Positions 1-8,048 of a DNA stretch of 64,000 nucleotides are shown here, one piece after another; within the stretch, counting starts at the first letter, position 1; each line of letters begins with the position of its first letter. The notes beneath the pieces are model-generated. The model saw only the letters and a program-made list of their open reading frames with translations. It was not told where the DNA came from and did no database searches. Position numbers and translations under genes: made by a program. The DNA comes from Verrucomicrobiia bacterium (GTDB lineage: Bacteria > Verrucomicrobiota > Verrucomicrobiia > Limisphaerales > JADLHS01), in assembly GCA_026125285.1 (NCBI GenBank), contig JAHCLO010000028.1, forward strand, positions 1 to 64,000. The letters run 5' to 3'.

Positions 1-70
1 GGGGAGGGCAGCGCGCCAGCCCAGGGCGGCCAGGCGGGAGCGGAAGGCGGGGAGGAAAGGAGTGTGCATA

Positions 71-90
71 GGGCGGTAGATATACCGCCC
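71..90. promoter_or_regulatory. 20-bp perfect palindrome beside a TTGACA box
   Basis: Arms GGGCGGTA and TACCGCCC flank a GATA spacer. A TTGACA hexamer follows at 93-98 and the DUF6788-type gene starts at 119. Position and symmetry fit an operator or the end of a mobile element. No good -10 box is placed at 17 bp, so the promoter part is weak. Confidence 0.35.
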
Positions 91-118
91 TATTGACAAT
101 GCTGCTACTCTTATCTGC

Positions 119-454
119 ATGTCATCGGATCTTTCGGCCATCAAAACGGAATACACGCAACTCCGCACCCGCCTGGCCAAGGCGGGTTGGATCAGCCAGG
201 GCTACGCTCAAGATCGCGGCCCCGGTGCGGGCGGCCCATGCTACCAGTGGACGCGCAAGGTCAAAGGCAAGACGGTGTCGGTGGCCCTGTCCAAAGAACA
301 ATACGAGGCCCTCAAACAGGCGATTGAAAACTGGCGCGAGATACAGGAAATCTTGCGCCGCATGCAGGCGCTTTCCAGGCAGGTCATCTTTGAAACATTG
401 CCACACCCGCCACGCCGCAAACGCCTCGGCAAGAAAGTTTTGGGCCTTATCTAA
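119..454 (+). CDS. DUF6788-like small protein, probably transposon-associated
   Basis: A 111-residue soluble protein. The N-terminal third is helical, followed by a G-x-CYQWTRKVKGKTVSVAL stretch that predicts a basic beta-hairpin, and then two helices. The C-terminal tail is very basic (HPPRRKRLGKK). The layout matches my memory of the DUF6788 family, which often sits beside transposase genes and may bind nucleic acid, but its biochemical role is unknown. An ISL3-type element begins within about 40 bases downstream. ATG at 119 is the first start in frame. There is no strong Shine-Dalgarno sequence, but a TTGACA box and a palindrome lie just upstream. The gene looks intact; the family assignment is from pattern memory only. 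Confidence 0.65.
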   Translation: MSSDLSAIKTEYTQLRTRLAKAGWISQGYAQDRGPGAGGPCYQWTRKVKGKTVSVALSKEQYEALKQAIENWREIQEILRRMQALSRQVIFETLPHPPRRKRLGKKVLGLI

Positions 455-498
455 CCGCCATTCAGATCGGAGACCTTTATTTCAGAGCCTGAGCATGC

Positions 499-512
499 CT
501 TCCAAAACTCAT
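499..512. repeat. 14-bp direct repeat (second copy at 1850-1863)
   Basis: CTTCCAAAACTCAT occurs at 499-512 and again in the same orientation at 1850-1863, on either side of the transposase frame. The left copy overlaps the presumed IS end and the right copy is subterminal. It could be a transposase-binding repeat. It is long for an ISL3 target duplication, which is usually about 8 bp. Confidence 0.5.
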
Positions 513-602
513 CGTTTCCTTTCGACGCAGTCGCCATTCTCTGGAAGGCACCAGCCAAGCCCGGTGGCTCAAAGCGGCCTGCCCCGGAGGCGGTCAGCGT
601 TC

Positions 603-1822
603 TCAGAATGGCGGCAGCATGCAGGTGAGGATTTTCAAGCGCAGGTATTCCTCGTCGCGCAGGCCGTAAGCCCGACGTTGAATGACGCGGATCTTGTTGT
701 TGAGACCCTCGACGAATCCCAACGACACTTTGTTCTCCGGTTTGCAGAAGGCGGCAATTCCATCCCAGTGGTCTTCGATCATGCGGGCGAACTTTTGATA
801 CGGTTTGAGCCGCTGCCACTTCAATCCGGCTTTCCAGTTCTCGAAGAATCGCAAGGCCCATCCCTCGCTTTGCTAACTCCACAGTTGCCCAAAGGATTCC
901 TTGAGCAGATACGCCACGTGGAGCCGACGATTGGCGGCCAGCAATTTCCGCAGCGCCCGCCGTCCATCCAGATCCAGGCTCTCTCGATTGGACAACAGCG
1001 TATACTTCTGCCCCTTGATGAATCGTCGTTTGGGGCCCGTCAATCGGGCATATTCGCTCTTGCGCACCTCGTCCAACGCCTCCCCCAGGTGGCGCATAAT
1101 GTGGAACTTGTCGAACAGAACGGCCGCGTTCTCGGCCTGGCGTTTGGTCGCCGTGCGGAACGGCTTCCACCTGTCCATCACCGCCAGGCGAATCGCTTCC
1201 GATCGTTTGGGTTCCAACCACTGGTAAAACATTTCCATGCTCGCTTCGGAACGGTCCTTGCCGCCAAACCAGATCGGTCGAAACCGCAGCAAGTCGCTCA
1301 CGACGATCCGATACGTGTGTCCTTTGCGAATGGAAATCTCGTCGATCCCGATTACTTCCGGCTTGGCGCGACCCGCCCGGCGCAACTGTTCGCGCATATA
1401 CTGCTTGTCCAGTTCCTTGACCGACTTCCAATCCAGATGCAGCTCGTCGGCCACGGCCTTGATCGTCGAATCGCGGCACCGGCGGCCGACCTAGTAGGCG
1501 AAGCGCTTGGTGTAAAACGGACAGTCCGCCAGCCAGTTCAGCTTCTCGCGTTTCACACCACACTGCCGGCACCCCACGCGCCGAATCTCGAACTCCAGGA
1601 AAATGCGCAGCGGGCCGCACGACAGATCCCGCACCACCCACGGACGACGATCGTAGAAGCTTCGCCACGCTCGACCGCATTGACGACAGACTGTTTTTTT
1701 GCGCGCCGACGTAGCGGCACCACTCGCTGCATGGGATCACCGAAAACTCCGTACACTTCCACCAACGGAACGAAGCCCGGAAATCGATACGCATCGCGCA
1801 ACTGGCGCTTGGGTTTGGCCAT
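603..1822 (-). pseudogene. ISL3-family transposase, frameshifted and with two amber codons
   Basis: The reading starts with MAKPKRQLRDAYRFPGF at 1822, typical of ISL3 N-termini. At GCA-AAA-AAA (1702-1694) the frame must slip by -1 to continue into TVCRQCGRAWRSFYDRRPW, a zinc-knuckle region. It then runs through CRQCGVKREKLNWLADCPFY and the catalytic DDE-like core (VIGIDEISIRKGHTYRIVV, VMDRWKPF, FDKFHIMRHLG) to the C-terminal GLNNKIRVIQRRAYGLRD motif. Two TAG codons interrupt the downstream frame, one after KRFAY (about 1490) and one after GQLWS (about 872). The A AAA AAA heptamer is in the right phase for programmed frameshifting, so that shift may be natural to the element. The two stops mark this copy as dead. 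Confidence 0.85.
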
Positions 1823-1936
1823 GCGCGGAATTGAAACAAGTTTTCTGCACTTCCAAAACTCATAAAATGCCCGTTAATACTGACTCAAATCGCGATCGCA
1901 CTTCAAAATCTACCCACTTGTTTTGGAGAAGACCCA

Positions 1937-2788
1937 AAACCTGATGGTACAGTATTCAGGTGGGGACTAAATCGCTCCGGTCAAGCACCCGCTGCTTCAG
2001 ATTCGACCTCGGGCATTTCTGGCGAGTTGGTGAAAATTGGTAGCGAGCCCCTGAGGAATGTTATGGAAATCGCCGCTGGAGCGAGATTCAGTTTGGCCCT
2101 GAGAAGCAATGGCACAGTGGTCGCTTGGGGAGACAATAAATCAGGACAAGCGGCTGTGCCCGCCAATTTGAGTAATGTCATCGCTATCGCCGCCGGAACA
2201 AGTCATGCAATTGCCCTCAAGCAGAACGGAACCGTTGTGAATTGGGGTGCGAGCCGTCTTGAGCCGCCAAAACACCCGACCAATATTGTCAGCATCGCAG
2301 CAGGGGGAAGCTTGAATTACGAAAGCAACCTTGCGCTTACGAGCGACGGCACGGTGATTGGTTGGAGCAGGCCGGCGCCACGTGGCCTGAGCAACGTCAC
2401 TGCCATTGCAACGAGTGAGTTCCACAGTTTGGCTTTAATGAGTGATGGGACGGTGTACGGGTGGGGCGACAATGATTTTGGAGAAGCGACCGGCACTCCC
2501 ACAAAGACCAAGCCACGATACGCGAATGGGCTGGTGACTCTTTCCGGTGAGGTGTTGAGCGATGTGGTGGCGATCGCCGCTGGCAATGAACATGGATGGT
2601 TCGGAACATTCTGCCGATACAGCCTCGCGCTCAAGCGAGATGGGACTGTCGTGGCTTGGGGGGTGATGAACGGGAAACCCGTGACTGCGCCCGACGGATT
2701 AAGTAACGTCGTCGCTATTGCGGCAGGACATAACTTCTGTCTCGCAGTCACCACGAACGCCGCCGTGGCAGAAAGATTTCGCCGGTGA
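1937..2788 (+). pseudogene. RCC1-repeat protein, 5'-truncated by the IS
   Basis: The open frame contains repeated RCC1/BLIP-II-type blades of the form DGTVxxWGxNxxGQ...SNVxxIAAGxxHxxAL. The first recognisable unit (DGTVFRWG, then LNRSGQA) starts at 1943, directly after the insertion-sequence end. Further units have GTVVAWGDNKSGQAAVP, GTVVNWGAS, GTVIGWS, GTVYGWGDNDFGEA and GTVVAWGVMN. These form a secreted-type seven-bladed propeller in related proteins. No ATG and no signal peptide lie in front of the first blade; the first usable starts are TTG 2027 and GTG 2030, inside the repeats. The frame is open back to 1835, inside the element. Codon use is less GC-rich than in the neighbouring genes. 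Confidence 0.75.
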
Positions 2789-2831
2789 CGTTGCTTCGTC
2801 GAGGGGGCTTCGAAGCTAGTGGCCCAGCCTA

Positions 2832-3740
2832 TCAACTCTTGACGGTTTCCACCTTGCGCACGCGCTGGGTGAAATCGTCCACTTCGGCAATGCTCTCGCA
2901 GCCGACGTTCAGGACGTCCACACAACCCAGTCCCATCACGTAGCGGATGGATTCATCGCGCTTCTCTGGATCGTTACGCAGCCGGCCTTCACCCACGAGT
3001 TTCATGCCGACCACGCCTTTGCCGGAGTCGTGAATCTGCTTCAACACGGGCGCCACCTTGTCCGCCGGGCCGTCCATGCTCATGCCGTAGGGATTGATGC
3101 GGGCGTGAACGGAATCCACCCACGGTTCGTTGATGCAAACCTCCAGGGCTTCGAGGGAATGAACCGACACTCCGTGCGCGCGGATTTTGCCCTGCTGCTT
3201 CGCCTTGGACAGCAGGTCCATCTGTTTGCGCAATTCCTCGTTCCACGTGGCCGACGTGGCACAGTGCAGGAGGACGAGGTCCAGGTAATCGGTGCCGATC
3301 TCGCGCAGGAAACGCTCGACACATACGTCGGCATCAGGCCGTTCCTTTTCCGGGATGCCGCCGTCGCGGAACCAGATCTTGGTGCAGACCTGGTATTGAT
3401 CGCGGCGAATGCCTTTGAGCGCGGGCACGACGTAAGGATGCGTTCCGTACAAGTCCGCCAAATCGAACATCTGCGTGCCGCGGTCGTGCGACTCCCGAAT
3501 CAGCGATTCGAACTTCGCCTTGCCCATGCGCGTGTGATTGGACTCGCGATTGCCGCCCCTCATGCCGGTGCCGAGGCAGAAGCGGGAAGTTTTCAACTTC
3601 GTCTGGCCAAGGGTGACCGGCTCGAAGGGATCGAAATGTCTGACCCGAGGCGGTACTTGAGCCAACAGCGGCGTGCCGAGCAGAGCGACACCGACGCCGA
3701 GGGCAGACTTGGTGAGGAATTCGCGGCGTTTCATTTTCAT
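2832..3740 (-). CDS. Tat-exported aldo/keto reductase
   Basis: A 302-residue NAD(P)H-dependent oxidoreductase of the aldo/keto reductase fold. The N-terminus MKMKRREFLTKSALGVGVAL is a twin-arginine signal (RREFL), so the enzyme is probably folded with cofactor and exported. Core motifs are GTGMRGG near residue 58, the Asp/Tyr pair in FDLADLYGT, the Lys in CTKIW and the His in LLHCATS, giving a plausible D-Y-K-H tetrad. NVGCESIAEVDDF near the end fits the cofactor-binding C-terminus. Substrate is unknown; Tat-type reductases of this class are common in Verrucomicrobiota and Planctomycetota carbohydrate loci. The gene stands alone and its 3' end faces the RCC1 remnant. ATG AAA ATG AAA offers two near-equal starts. 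Confidence 0.85.
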   Translation of the reverse strand: MKMKRREFLTKSALGVGVALLGTPLLAQVPPRVRHFDPFEPVTLGQTKLKTSRFCLGTGMRGGNRESNHTRMGKAKFESLIRESHDRGTQMFDLADLYGTHPYVVPALKGIRRDQYQVCTKIWFRDGGIPEKERPDADVCVERFLREIGTDYLDLVLLHCATSATWNEELRKQMDLLSKAKQQGKIRAHGVSVHSLEALEVCINEPWVDSVHARINPYGMSMDGPADKVAPVLKQIHDSGKGVVGMKLVGEGRLRNDPEKRDESIRYVMGLGCVDVLNVGCESIAEVDDFTQRVRKVETVKS

Positions 3741-3833
3741 AAGTCAGTGGCAAGAGAATTCACCCGCTGTCCCCGCCCGTCAAGGCGGAGTTGGATGGAA
3801 TCGGACCTCGCAGGGCATCTCAGTTCTTTGCAT

Positions 3834-3982
3834 GGGGAAGGCATGCGCCTTCGCGCGTGCCCGGCCGCGCCTCGCAACCGTAACAACACACGCCATCACG
3901 GGTTGGAAACTCGCGCGAGGGCGCGCTCGGGTGCGCTGGCCGAGGGCGGCCCGCGCTGCACGCGAGGGCGCGTGCGCTCCCC
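3834..3982. repeat. GC-rich palindromic dispersed repeat, copy 1
   Basis: The element begins GGGGAAGGCATGCGCC and ends GAGGGCGCGTGCGCTCCCC, so its ends are roughly inverted repeats. A related copy lies at 24073-24196. It fills most of the gap between the reductase and adenylate kinase genes, where I see no credible gene. Confidence 0.6.
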
Positions 3983-4048
3983 GAAAACACGGTCTGCCAG
4001 CAGGTGCGGGGCGGTGGGCGAAATTCCCGCATCAACGCAACGCTCCAT

Positions 4049-4798
4049 TCAAGCCGCGCGACCGTTCAAAGCCGTCAGCGTGCGTTCGTAAATCTGCTCC
4101 GGGCTGCCTTCGGCCTCAATGGTGACCAAAACCCCGCGCGACTGGTAGTAGTCAATCAAGGGTTTGGTGCTCTTTTCGTACACTTCCATCCGGGTGCGAA
4201 TGGCCTCGGGTCGGTCGTCATCGCGCTGGTAAAGCGAGCCGCTGCAATGGTCGCACACCCCGGGCACCTTCGGCGGGCGGGCGGTGACATGGAACACCGC
4301 TTTGCATCCGGGACAAGTGCGCCTGCCGCTCAGGCGCGCCACGACCTTGTCGAGCGCGAGGTCGTAATTGAGCACCGCGGTGAGTTGGATTTGTTGCTCC
4401 TCCAACAATTCACTCAAAGCCTCCGCTTGGGCAACGGTGCGGGGAAAGCCATCAAGCAAGAAACCACCGCCACAGCGCAGGCAACGGGTACGCTCGCGGA
4501 CAATGTCGAGCACAGTTGAATCCGGGACCAAGTCGCCGCGATGCATGTAATCCAGCGCCGCGTCCAGCGCGGGACTGCGTTCCTCCGGCGTGAGACAGCG
4601 GGAGGCACGGAAGATGTCGCCTGTGGAGAGATGGCAGGTGCCCAAGCGTTCGCAAAGCAACTCCGCCTGGGTGCCTTTGCCGACGCCGGGTGCGCCAAGC
4701 AGGACAAACCGCTGCGGGCTGTCGCGCTGGACAGCCGGGGTTTTGCATTGGGCAGGGCCACCCTGAATCCAAGCCGTACGGTCGTGTTTCTCGCTCAT
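4049..4798 (-). CDS. adk: Adenylate kinase with zinc-type lid
   Basis: Catalyses ATP + AMP to 2 ADP in the cytoplasm. Residues 35-43 form the P-loop GAPGVGKGT. STGDIFRA is the AMP-binding segment and LLDGFPRT the conserved NMP-domain motif. The lid carries CPGC and CDHC, the four-cysteine zinc site of long-type adenylate kinases. The 249-residue form used here starts at MSEKHDRTAW (4798) and has about 30 residues ahead of the usual family start, a feature I associate with verrucomicrobial homologues. The frame stays open further upstream through a 9-bp tandem repeat (EKLEKLEKL), but starting there would be unusual. The gene diverges from the GH172 gene. Confidence 0.93.
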   Translation of the reverse strand: MSEKHDRTAWIQGGPAQCKTPAVQRDSPQRFVLLGAPGVGKGTQAELLCERLGTCHLSTGDIFRASRCLTPEERSPALDAALDYMHRGDLVPDSTVLDIVRERTRCLRCGGGFLLDGFPRTVAQAEALSELLEEQQIQLTAVLNYDLALDKVVARLSGRRTCPGCKAVFHVTARPPKVPGVCDHCSGSLYQRDDDRPEAIRTRMEVYEKSTKPLIDYYQSRGVLVTIEAEGSPEQIYERTLTALNGRAA

Positions 4799-4799
4799 A

Positions 4800-4826
4800 A
4801 GTTTCTCCAGTTTCTCCAGTTTCTCC
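4800..4826. repeat. Three tandem copies of a 9-bp unit
   Basis: AGTTTCTCC is repeated three times just before the adk start. In the adk frame it would add EKL repeats to the protein. It could change adk translation if copy number varies. Confidence 0.7.
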
Positions 4827-4916
4827 AAATCCAACCCGGTAAAGAATTCCACCGGACTTGCGCATCGTGAGGCAAGATGCGCGTGGGTTCAAGTGTCACC
4901 GGCCCGAAAGCCAAGA

Positions 4917-4951
4917 AAGGGCTTTTCTTTGCCAAAAACCGAAAAGCCCTT
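4917..4951. other. Perfect 11-bp hairpin between divergent genes
   Basis: Arms AAGGGCTTTTC (4917-4927) and GAAAAGCCCTT (4941-4951) enclose a 13-base loop. It lies between the divergent adk and GH172 genes, with no T-tract on either side. A 5'-leader structure is more likely than a terminator, but this is a guess. Confidence 0.5.
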
Positions 4952-5037
4952 CACCGCCCCGAGTGAGTTGATGGAAGCGGCGACATAATCGGCGCCATAG
5001 ATCGTCGTTCCAATGCCATGATCAACCAATTGCCACC

Positions 5038-6207
5038 ATGAAACCAAATCTCCCGCTCTATCTCGTCACGATCCTCGGCCTGGCGTTCCTGGGCACCACC
5101 ATCCTCGCGGCGGACGTCGGCGCGCTGGAACACGGACTGGGCAATCTCTACCGCGTCTCCAAGGCCAAGTCGCGCTCCATCAGCCCGGAGAATTTCACGG
5201 GCGAGAAAGGCAAGGGCGGCATGTCCGTGGACGGTCCAGCCCTCAAGGCGGCCGGCGAACTGGGCCAGGGTTGGAAAGTCTCGCCTTACGTCCGCATCAA
5301 ACCCAACACCACCTTCACGCTGGCCGAAATCAAAGGGCCAGGTTGTATCCAGCAAATCTGGATGACACCCACGGGCAACTGGCGCAATGAAATCCTCCGC
5401 TTCTACTGGGATGACGAAAAGGAGCCGTCCATCGAGGTGCCCGTGGGCGATTTCTTTGCGAGCGGCTGGGGCAAGTATGCGCAGTTGAGTTCGCTCGCGG
5501 TGTGCGTAAATCCGGGCAGCGCGTTCAATTGCTACTGGCCGATGCCTTTCCGCAAGAAAGCGCGCATCACGTTGGAGAATATCGGCGACCGCGAAATGAC
5601 GCTTTACTACCAGATCAATTACATCCTCGCGCCGGTACCGCGCGACGCCGCCTATCTGCACGCGCAATTCCGGCGCGAATCACCGCTCAAGTCCAAGGGC
5701 ATCTACACGATCGTGGATGGCATTAAAGGTCAGGGCCACTATGTCGGCACCTACATGGCGTGGGAGGTCCACAGTCCGGGTTGGTGGGGTGAGGGCGAAA
5801 TCAAGTTCTTCATGGACGGCGACCAGGAATTCCCGACGATTTGCGGCACGGGCACAGAAGACTACTTCTGCGGCTCCTACAACTTCGACACCAAAGGGCC
5901 GGACGGAAAGAATCGTTACACCATTTTCAATACGCCTTACGCCGGACTGCATCAAGTGCTGCCGCCGGACAAGATTTACGAAGTGGGCCAGCGCTTTGGA
6001 TTGTATCGCTGGCACATCATGGACCCGATCCGTTTTGAAAAGGACCTCAAGGTAACCATCCAGGCGTTGGGCTGGCAGACCGGCGGACGTTATCTACAAC
6101 TCGAAGATGACATTGCATCGGTGGCATTCTGGTATCAAAAGGAACCGCACCAGAAGTTCCCACCGCTGCCCGGCAGGGACGAGTTGAACTTCGCCCCGCA
6201 GAAGTGA
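5038..6207 (+). CDS. GH172 family (DUF2961) glycoside hydrolase, secreted
   Basis: A 389-residue protein with a classic signal peptide (MKPNLPLYLVTILGLAFLGT, cleavage near ILAAD). The mature part matches DUF2961, now glycoside hydrolase family 172, whose characterised members act on D-fructofuranose or D-arabinofuranose linkages. Seen here are the SPYVRIKPNTTFTLAEIKGP and GPGCIQQIWMT blocks of the double jelly-roll, the PVGDFFASG segment and the GTGTEDYFCGSYNF signature with Glu at about residue 274. The true substrate here is open. Two fucosidase genes and a sulfatase follow on the same strand, so a role in trimming a complex sulfated polysaccharide is plausible. ATG 5038 is well placed for the signal peptide. 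Confidence 0.85.
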   Translation: MKPNLPLYLVTILGLAFLGTTILAADVGALEHGLGNLYRVSKAKSRSISPENFTGEKGKGGMSVDGPALKAAGELGQGWKVSPYVRIKPNTTFTLAEIKGPGCIQQIWMTPTGNWRNEILRFYWDDEKEPSIEVPVGDFFASGWGKYAQLSSLAVCVNPGSAFNCYWPMPFRKKARITLENIGDREMTLYYQINYILAPVPRDAAYLHAQFRRESPLKSKGIYTIVDGIKGQGHYVGTYMAWEVHSPGWWGEGEIKFFMDGDQEFPTICGTGTEDYFCGSYNFDTKGPDGKNRYTIFNTPYAGLHQVLPPDKIYEVGQRFGLYRWHIMDPIRFEKDLKVTIQALGWQTGGRYLQLEDDIASVAFWYQKEPHQKFPPLPGRDELNFAPQK

Positions 6208-6259
6208 TGCAGAGGAGGTTTCCGTCACCTGTTCGCTTTGATCATCCATGAATCTGCTT

Positions 6260-6328
6260 GTAGCCGACGACGTGAGAAGGCGGATCGGGATGGCACGCGA
6301 AGATCCGCCTTCTCACGTCGGCGGCTAC
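6260..6328. repeat. GTAGCC-type long palindrome, copy 1
   Basis: 27-bp arms (6260-6286 and 6302-6328) match with one mismatch. The left arm starts GTAGCCGACGACGTGAG and the right arm ends CTCACGTCGGCGGCTAC. Related copies are at 23505-23575 and 23919-23985. The element ends 15 bases before the fucosidase start codon, so it would form a strong hairpin in the leader of that mRNA. Confidence 0.85.
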
Positions 6329-6343
6329 ACCAAGGTCACCTGT

Positions 6344-8029
6344 ATGAATGTCAGATTCAGCCTCGCGATATTGCTGACCGTGCTGTCGGCGCTCTCAGGT
6401 TCGATGGCACAAACCGGCGACCGCGAGACGGCTGCGCAACGTGAAGCCCGTCTGCAATGGTGGCGCGAGGCGCGCTTCGGACTCTTCATTCACTGGGGAC
6501 CGGTCAGTTTGAAAGGCACGGAGATCGGCTGGTCGCGGGCGGGCGAACGACGCGGCTACGGCTCAACGGGCACTCAGGTACCCGCCGAGGTTTACGACCA
6601 GCTCTACACGCAATTCAATCCCACGAACTTCAACGCTCGCGAATGGGTCGCCATCGCCCAAGCCGCCGACATGAGGTATCTCGTCTTCACCAGCCGTCAT
6701 CACGATGGCTTCAGCATGTTCGACACCCGGGCGGACGACTACAAGATCACCAATCCGCGCAGCCCGTTCCGGCGTGACGTGGTGAAGGAACTGGCCGCCG
6801 CCTGCCAAGAAGCCGGGCTGCCGTTCGGGCTTTATTACTCTCAACCTGATTGGCGGCATCCCGATGCGTTCACGCCCGACCGGCATGGTCAATACCTCGC
6901 CTACTTGAAGCAACAAGTCACCGAGCTGTGCTCGAACTATGGCCGGTTGGACATTTTGTGGTTTGATGGCCTAGGCAAACCGGCCAAAGACTACGACGGC
7001 AAAGCGTTGGTGCAGATCATCCGTCGTCTTCAACCGCACATCATCATCAACGACCGCACTGGTTTGCCGGAGGATCACGACACCCCCGAGCAGCGCGTGG
7101 GCAAGTATCAGGATCACCGACCCTGGGAATCCTGCATCACCATCTGCCGTCAATGGGCTTGGAAGCCCGAGGATGAAATGAAGTCGCTCAAGGAATGTCT
7201 TCAAACCCTCGTGCGGTGCGCGGGCGGCGATGGGAACCTGCTGTTCAACGTTGGTCCCATGCCCGATGGCCGGATTGAACCGCGGCAAGTTGAGCGGCTG
7301 CGTGAAATGGGCGACTGGCTGGGCGAGCATGGTGAATCCATCTATGGCACGCGCGGTGGCCCGTTCAAGCCGGGCAAATGGGGGGCCAGCACTCGCAAGG
7401 ATAGCACCATTTACCTCCATGTCTTTGAGGCGACCAGCAATGAACTTGTGCTGCCGTCGCTGAAGGCAAAATTGGTTTCAAGCAGATTACTTAAAGGCGG
7501 CCAACTCACGGCGCGGCAAACCGATGCGGGAATTATCGTGAACGTTGCGCCAGAAGGCCGGCAACCCATCAACACTGTCGTGGCCCTGACGTTCGAGGAT
7601 TCCGTGATGACTCTCCCGGCGGTGAGCCTGAAAGGCGATTCACTCACCGAAGGAGCGAGAGCCACGGCATCGAATGTGTTCGCCCGCGATCCCCATTACG
7701 CCGCCGGTGCCGCGATGGACGGAGACGATGACTCTCGCTGGGCCACCGATGCCGGCACCAAACAGGCGTGGCTCGAGGTGGACCTTGGCGAACCAAAGAC
7801 TTTTTCCCGCGTGCGCATTGACGAGTGGGCGGGCGGTGGCAAGCGCGTGCAATTTTTCGAGCTGCTGACCCGCACGGACGGCGAATGGCAAAGTTGTTTT
7901 GCCGGGACCACCATTGGCCCACACTGGGAGCGCATGATCACCCCGGTCACCGCCCGGCATGTTCGCCTGCACGTTCTCGAAGCGACCGAAGGGCCCACGA
8001 TCAACGAATTTCAACTGTTCACCAAATAG
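6344..8029 (+). CDS. GH29 alpha-L-fucosidase with C-terminal F5/8-type domain
   Basis: Secreted, 561 residues. The start is ATG 6344 (MNVRFSLAILLTVLSALSGS, signal peptide). Starting earlier would translate the palindromic repeat, so the upstream ATG is rejected. The catalytic TIM barrel opens with EARFGLFIHWGPVSL, then SRHHDGFSMFDT, and reaches LDILWFDGLG, where Asp208 is the likely nucleophile. INDRTG and WESCITICRQWAW follow as in the family. After a beta-sandwich (about residues 345-430) the last 130 residues resemble a galactose-binding/F5-8 type C module (ASNVFARDPHYAAGAAMDGD, WLEVDLGEPKTFSRVRI, HVRLHVLEA). It removes terminal alpha-L-fucose. The next gene is a paralogue 19 bases downstream, so they are probably co-transcribed. 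Confidence 0.92.
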   Translation: MNVRFSLAILLTVLSALSGSMAQTGDRETAAQREARLQWWREARFGLFIHWGPVSLKGTEIGWSRAGERRGYGSTGTQVPAEVYDQLYTQFNPTNFNAREWVAIAQAADMRYLVFTSRHHDGFSMFDTRADDYKITNPRSPFRRDVVKELAAACQEAGLPFGLYYSQPDWRHPDAFTPDRHGQYLAYLKQQVTELCSNYGRLDILWFDGLGKPAKDYDGKALVQIIRRLQPHIIINDRTGLPEDHDTPEQRVGKYQDHRPWESCITICRQWAWKPEDEMKSLKECLQTLVRCAGGDGNLLFNVGPMPDGRIEPRQVERLREMGDWLGEHGESIYGTRGGPFKPGKWGASTRKDSTIYLHVFEATSNELVLPSLKAKLVSSRLLKGGQLTARQTDAGIIVNVAPEGRQPINTVVALTFEDSVMTLPAVSLKGDSLTEGARATASNVFARDPHYAAGAAMDGDDDSRWATDAGTKQAWLEVDLGEPKTFSRVRIDEWAGGGKRVQFFELLTRTDGEWQSCFAGTTIGPHWERMITPVTARHVRLHVLEATEGPTINEFQLFTK

Positions 8030-8048
8030 ACCCACCCGGAGCAATCTT

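Larger units (their letters stand above)
494..1936 (-). mobile_element. Degenerate ISL3-family insertion sequence
   Basis: The element contains one transposase pseudogene on the minus strand. The right boundary is drawn after a CTACCCACTTGTTTTGGAG motif near 1911-1929 followed by AAGACCC, which resembles ISL3 ends. The left boundary near 494 has a related inverted sequence sharing TCCAAAAC. The terminal repeats are poor, so the ends are uncertain by tens of bases. About 1.44 kb is a normal length for this family. RCC1-coding sequence begins immediately after the right end, so the element appears to have cut that gene. No RCC1 5' part is seen on the left, so a deletion or rearrangement also took place. 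Confidence 0.6.

Noticed and set aside
872..1490. Reassignment of TAG as a sense codon
   Set aside because: No intact housekeeping gene in the window shows an in-frame TAG; a dead transposase is the simpler explanation.
451..1863. A 470-codon minus-strand frame through the insertion sequence
   Set aside because: The ISL3 motifs lie in another frame; this frame only appears open because of base composition.
93..1865. A 590-codon open frame on the plus strand
   Set aside because: It is antisense to the ISL3 transposase, has no recognisable domain and arises from GC-rich codon bias.
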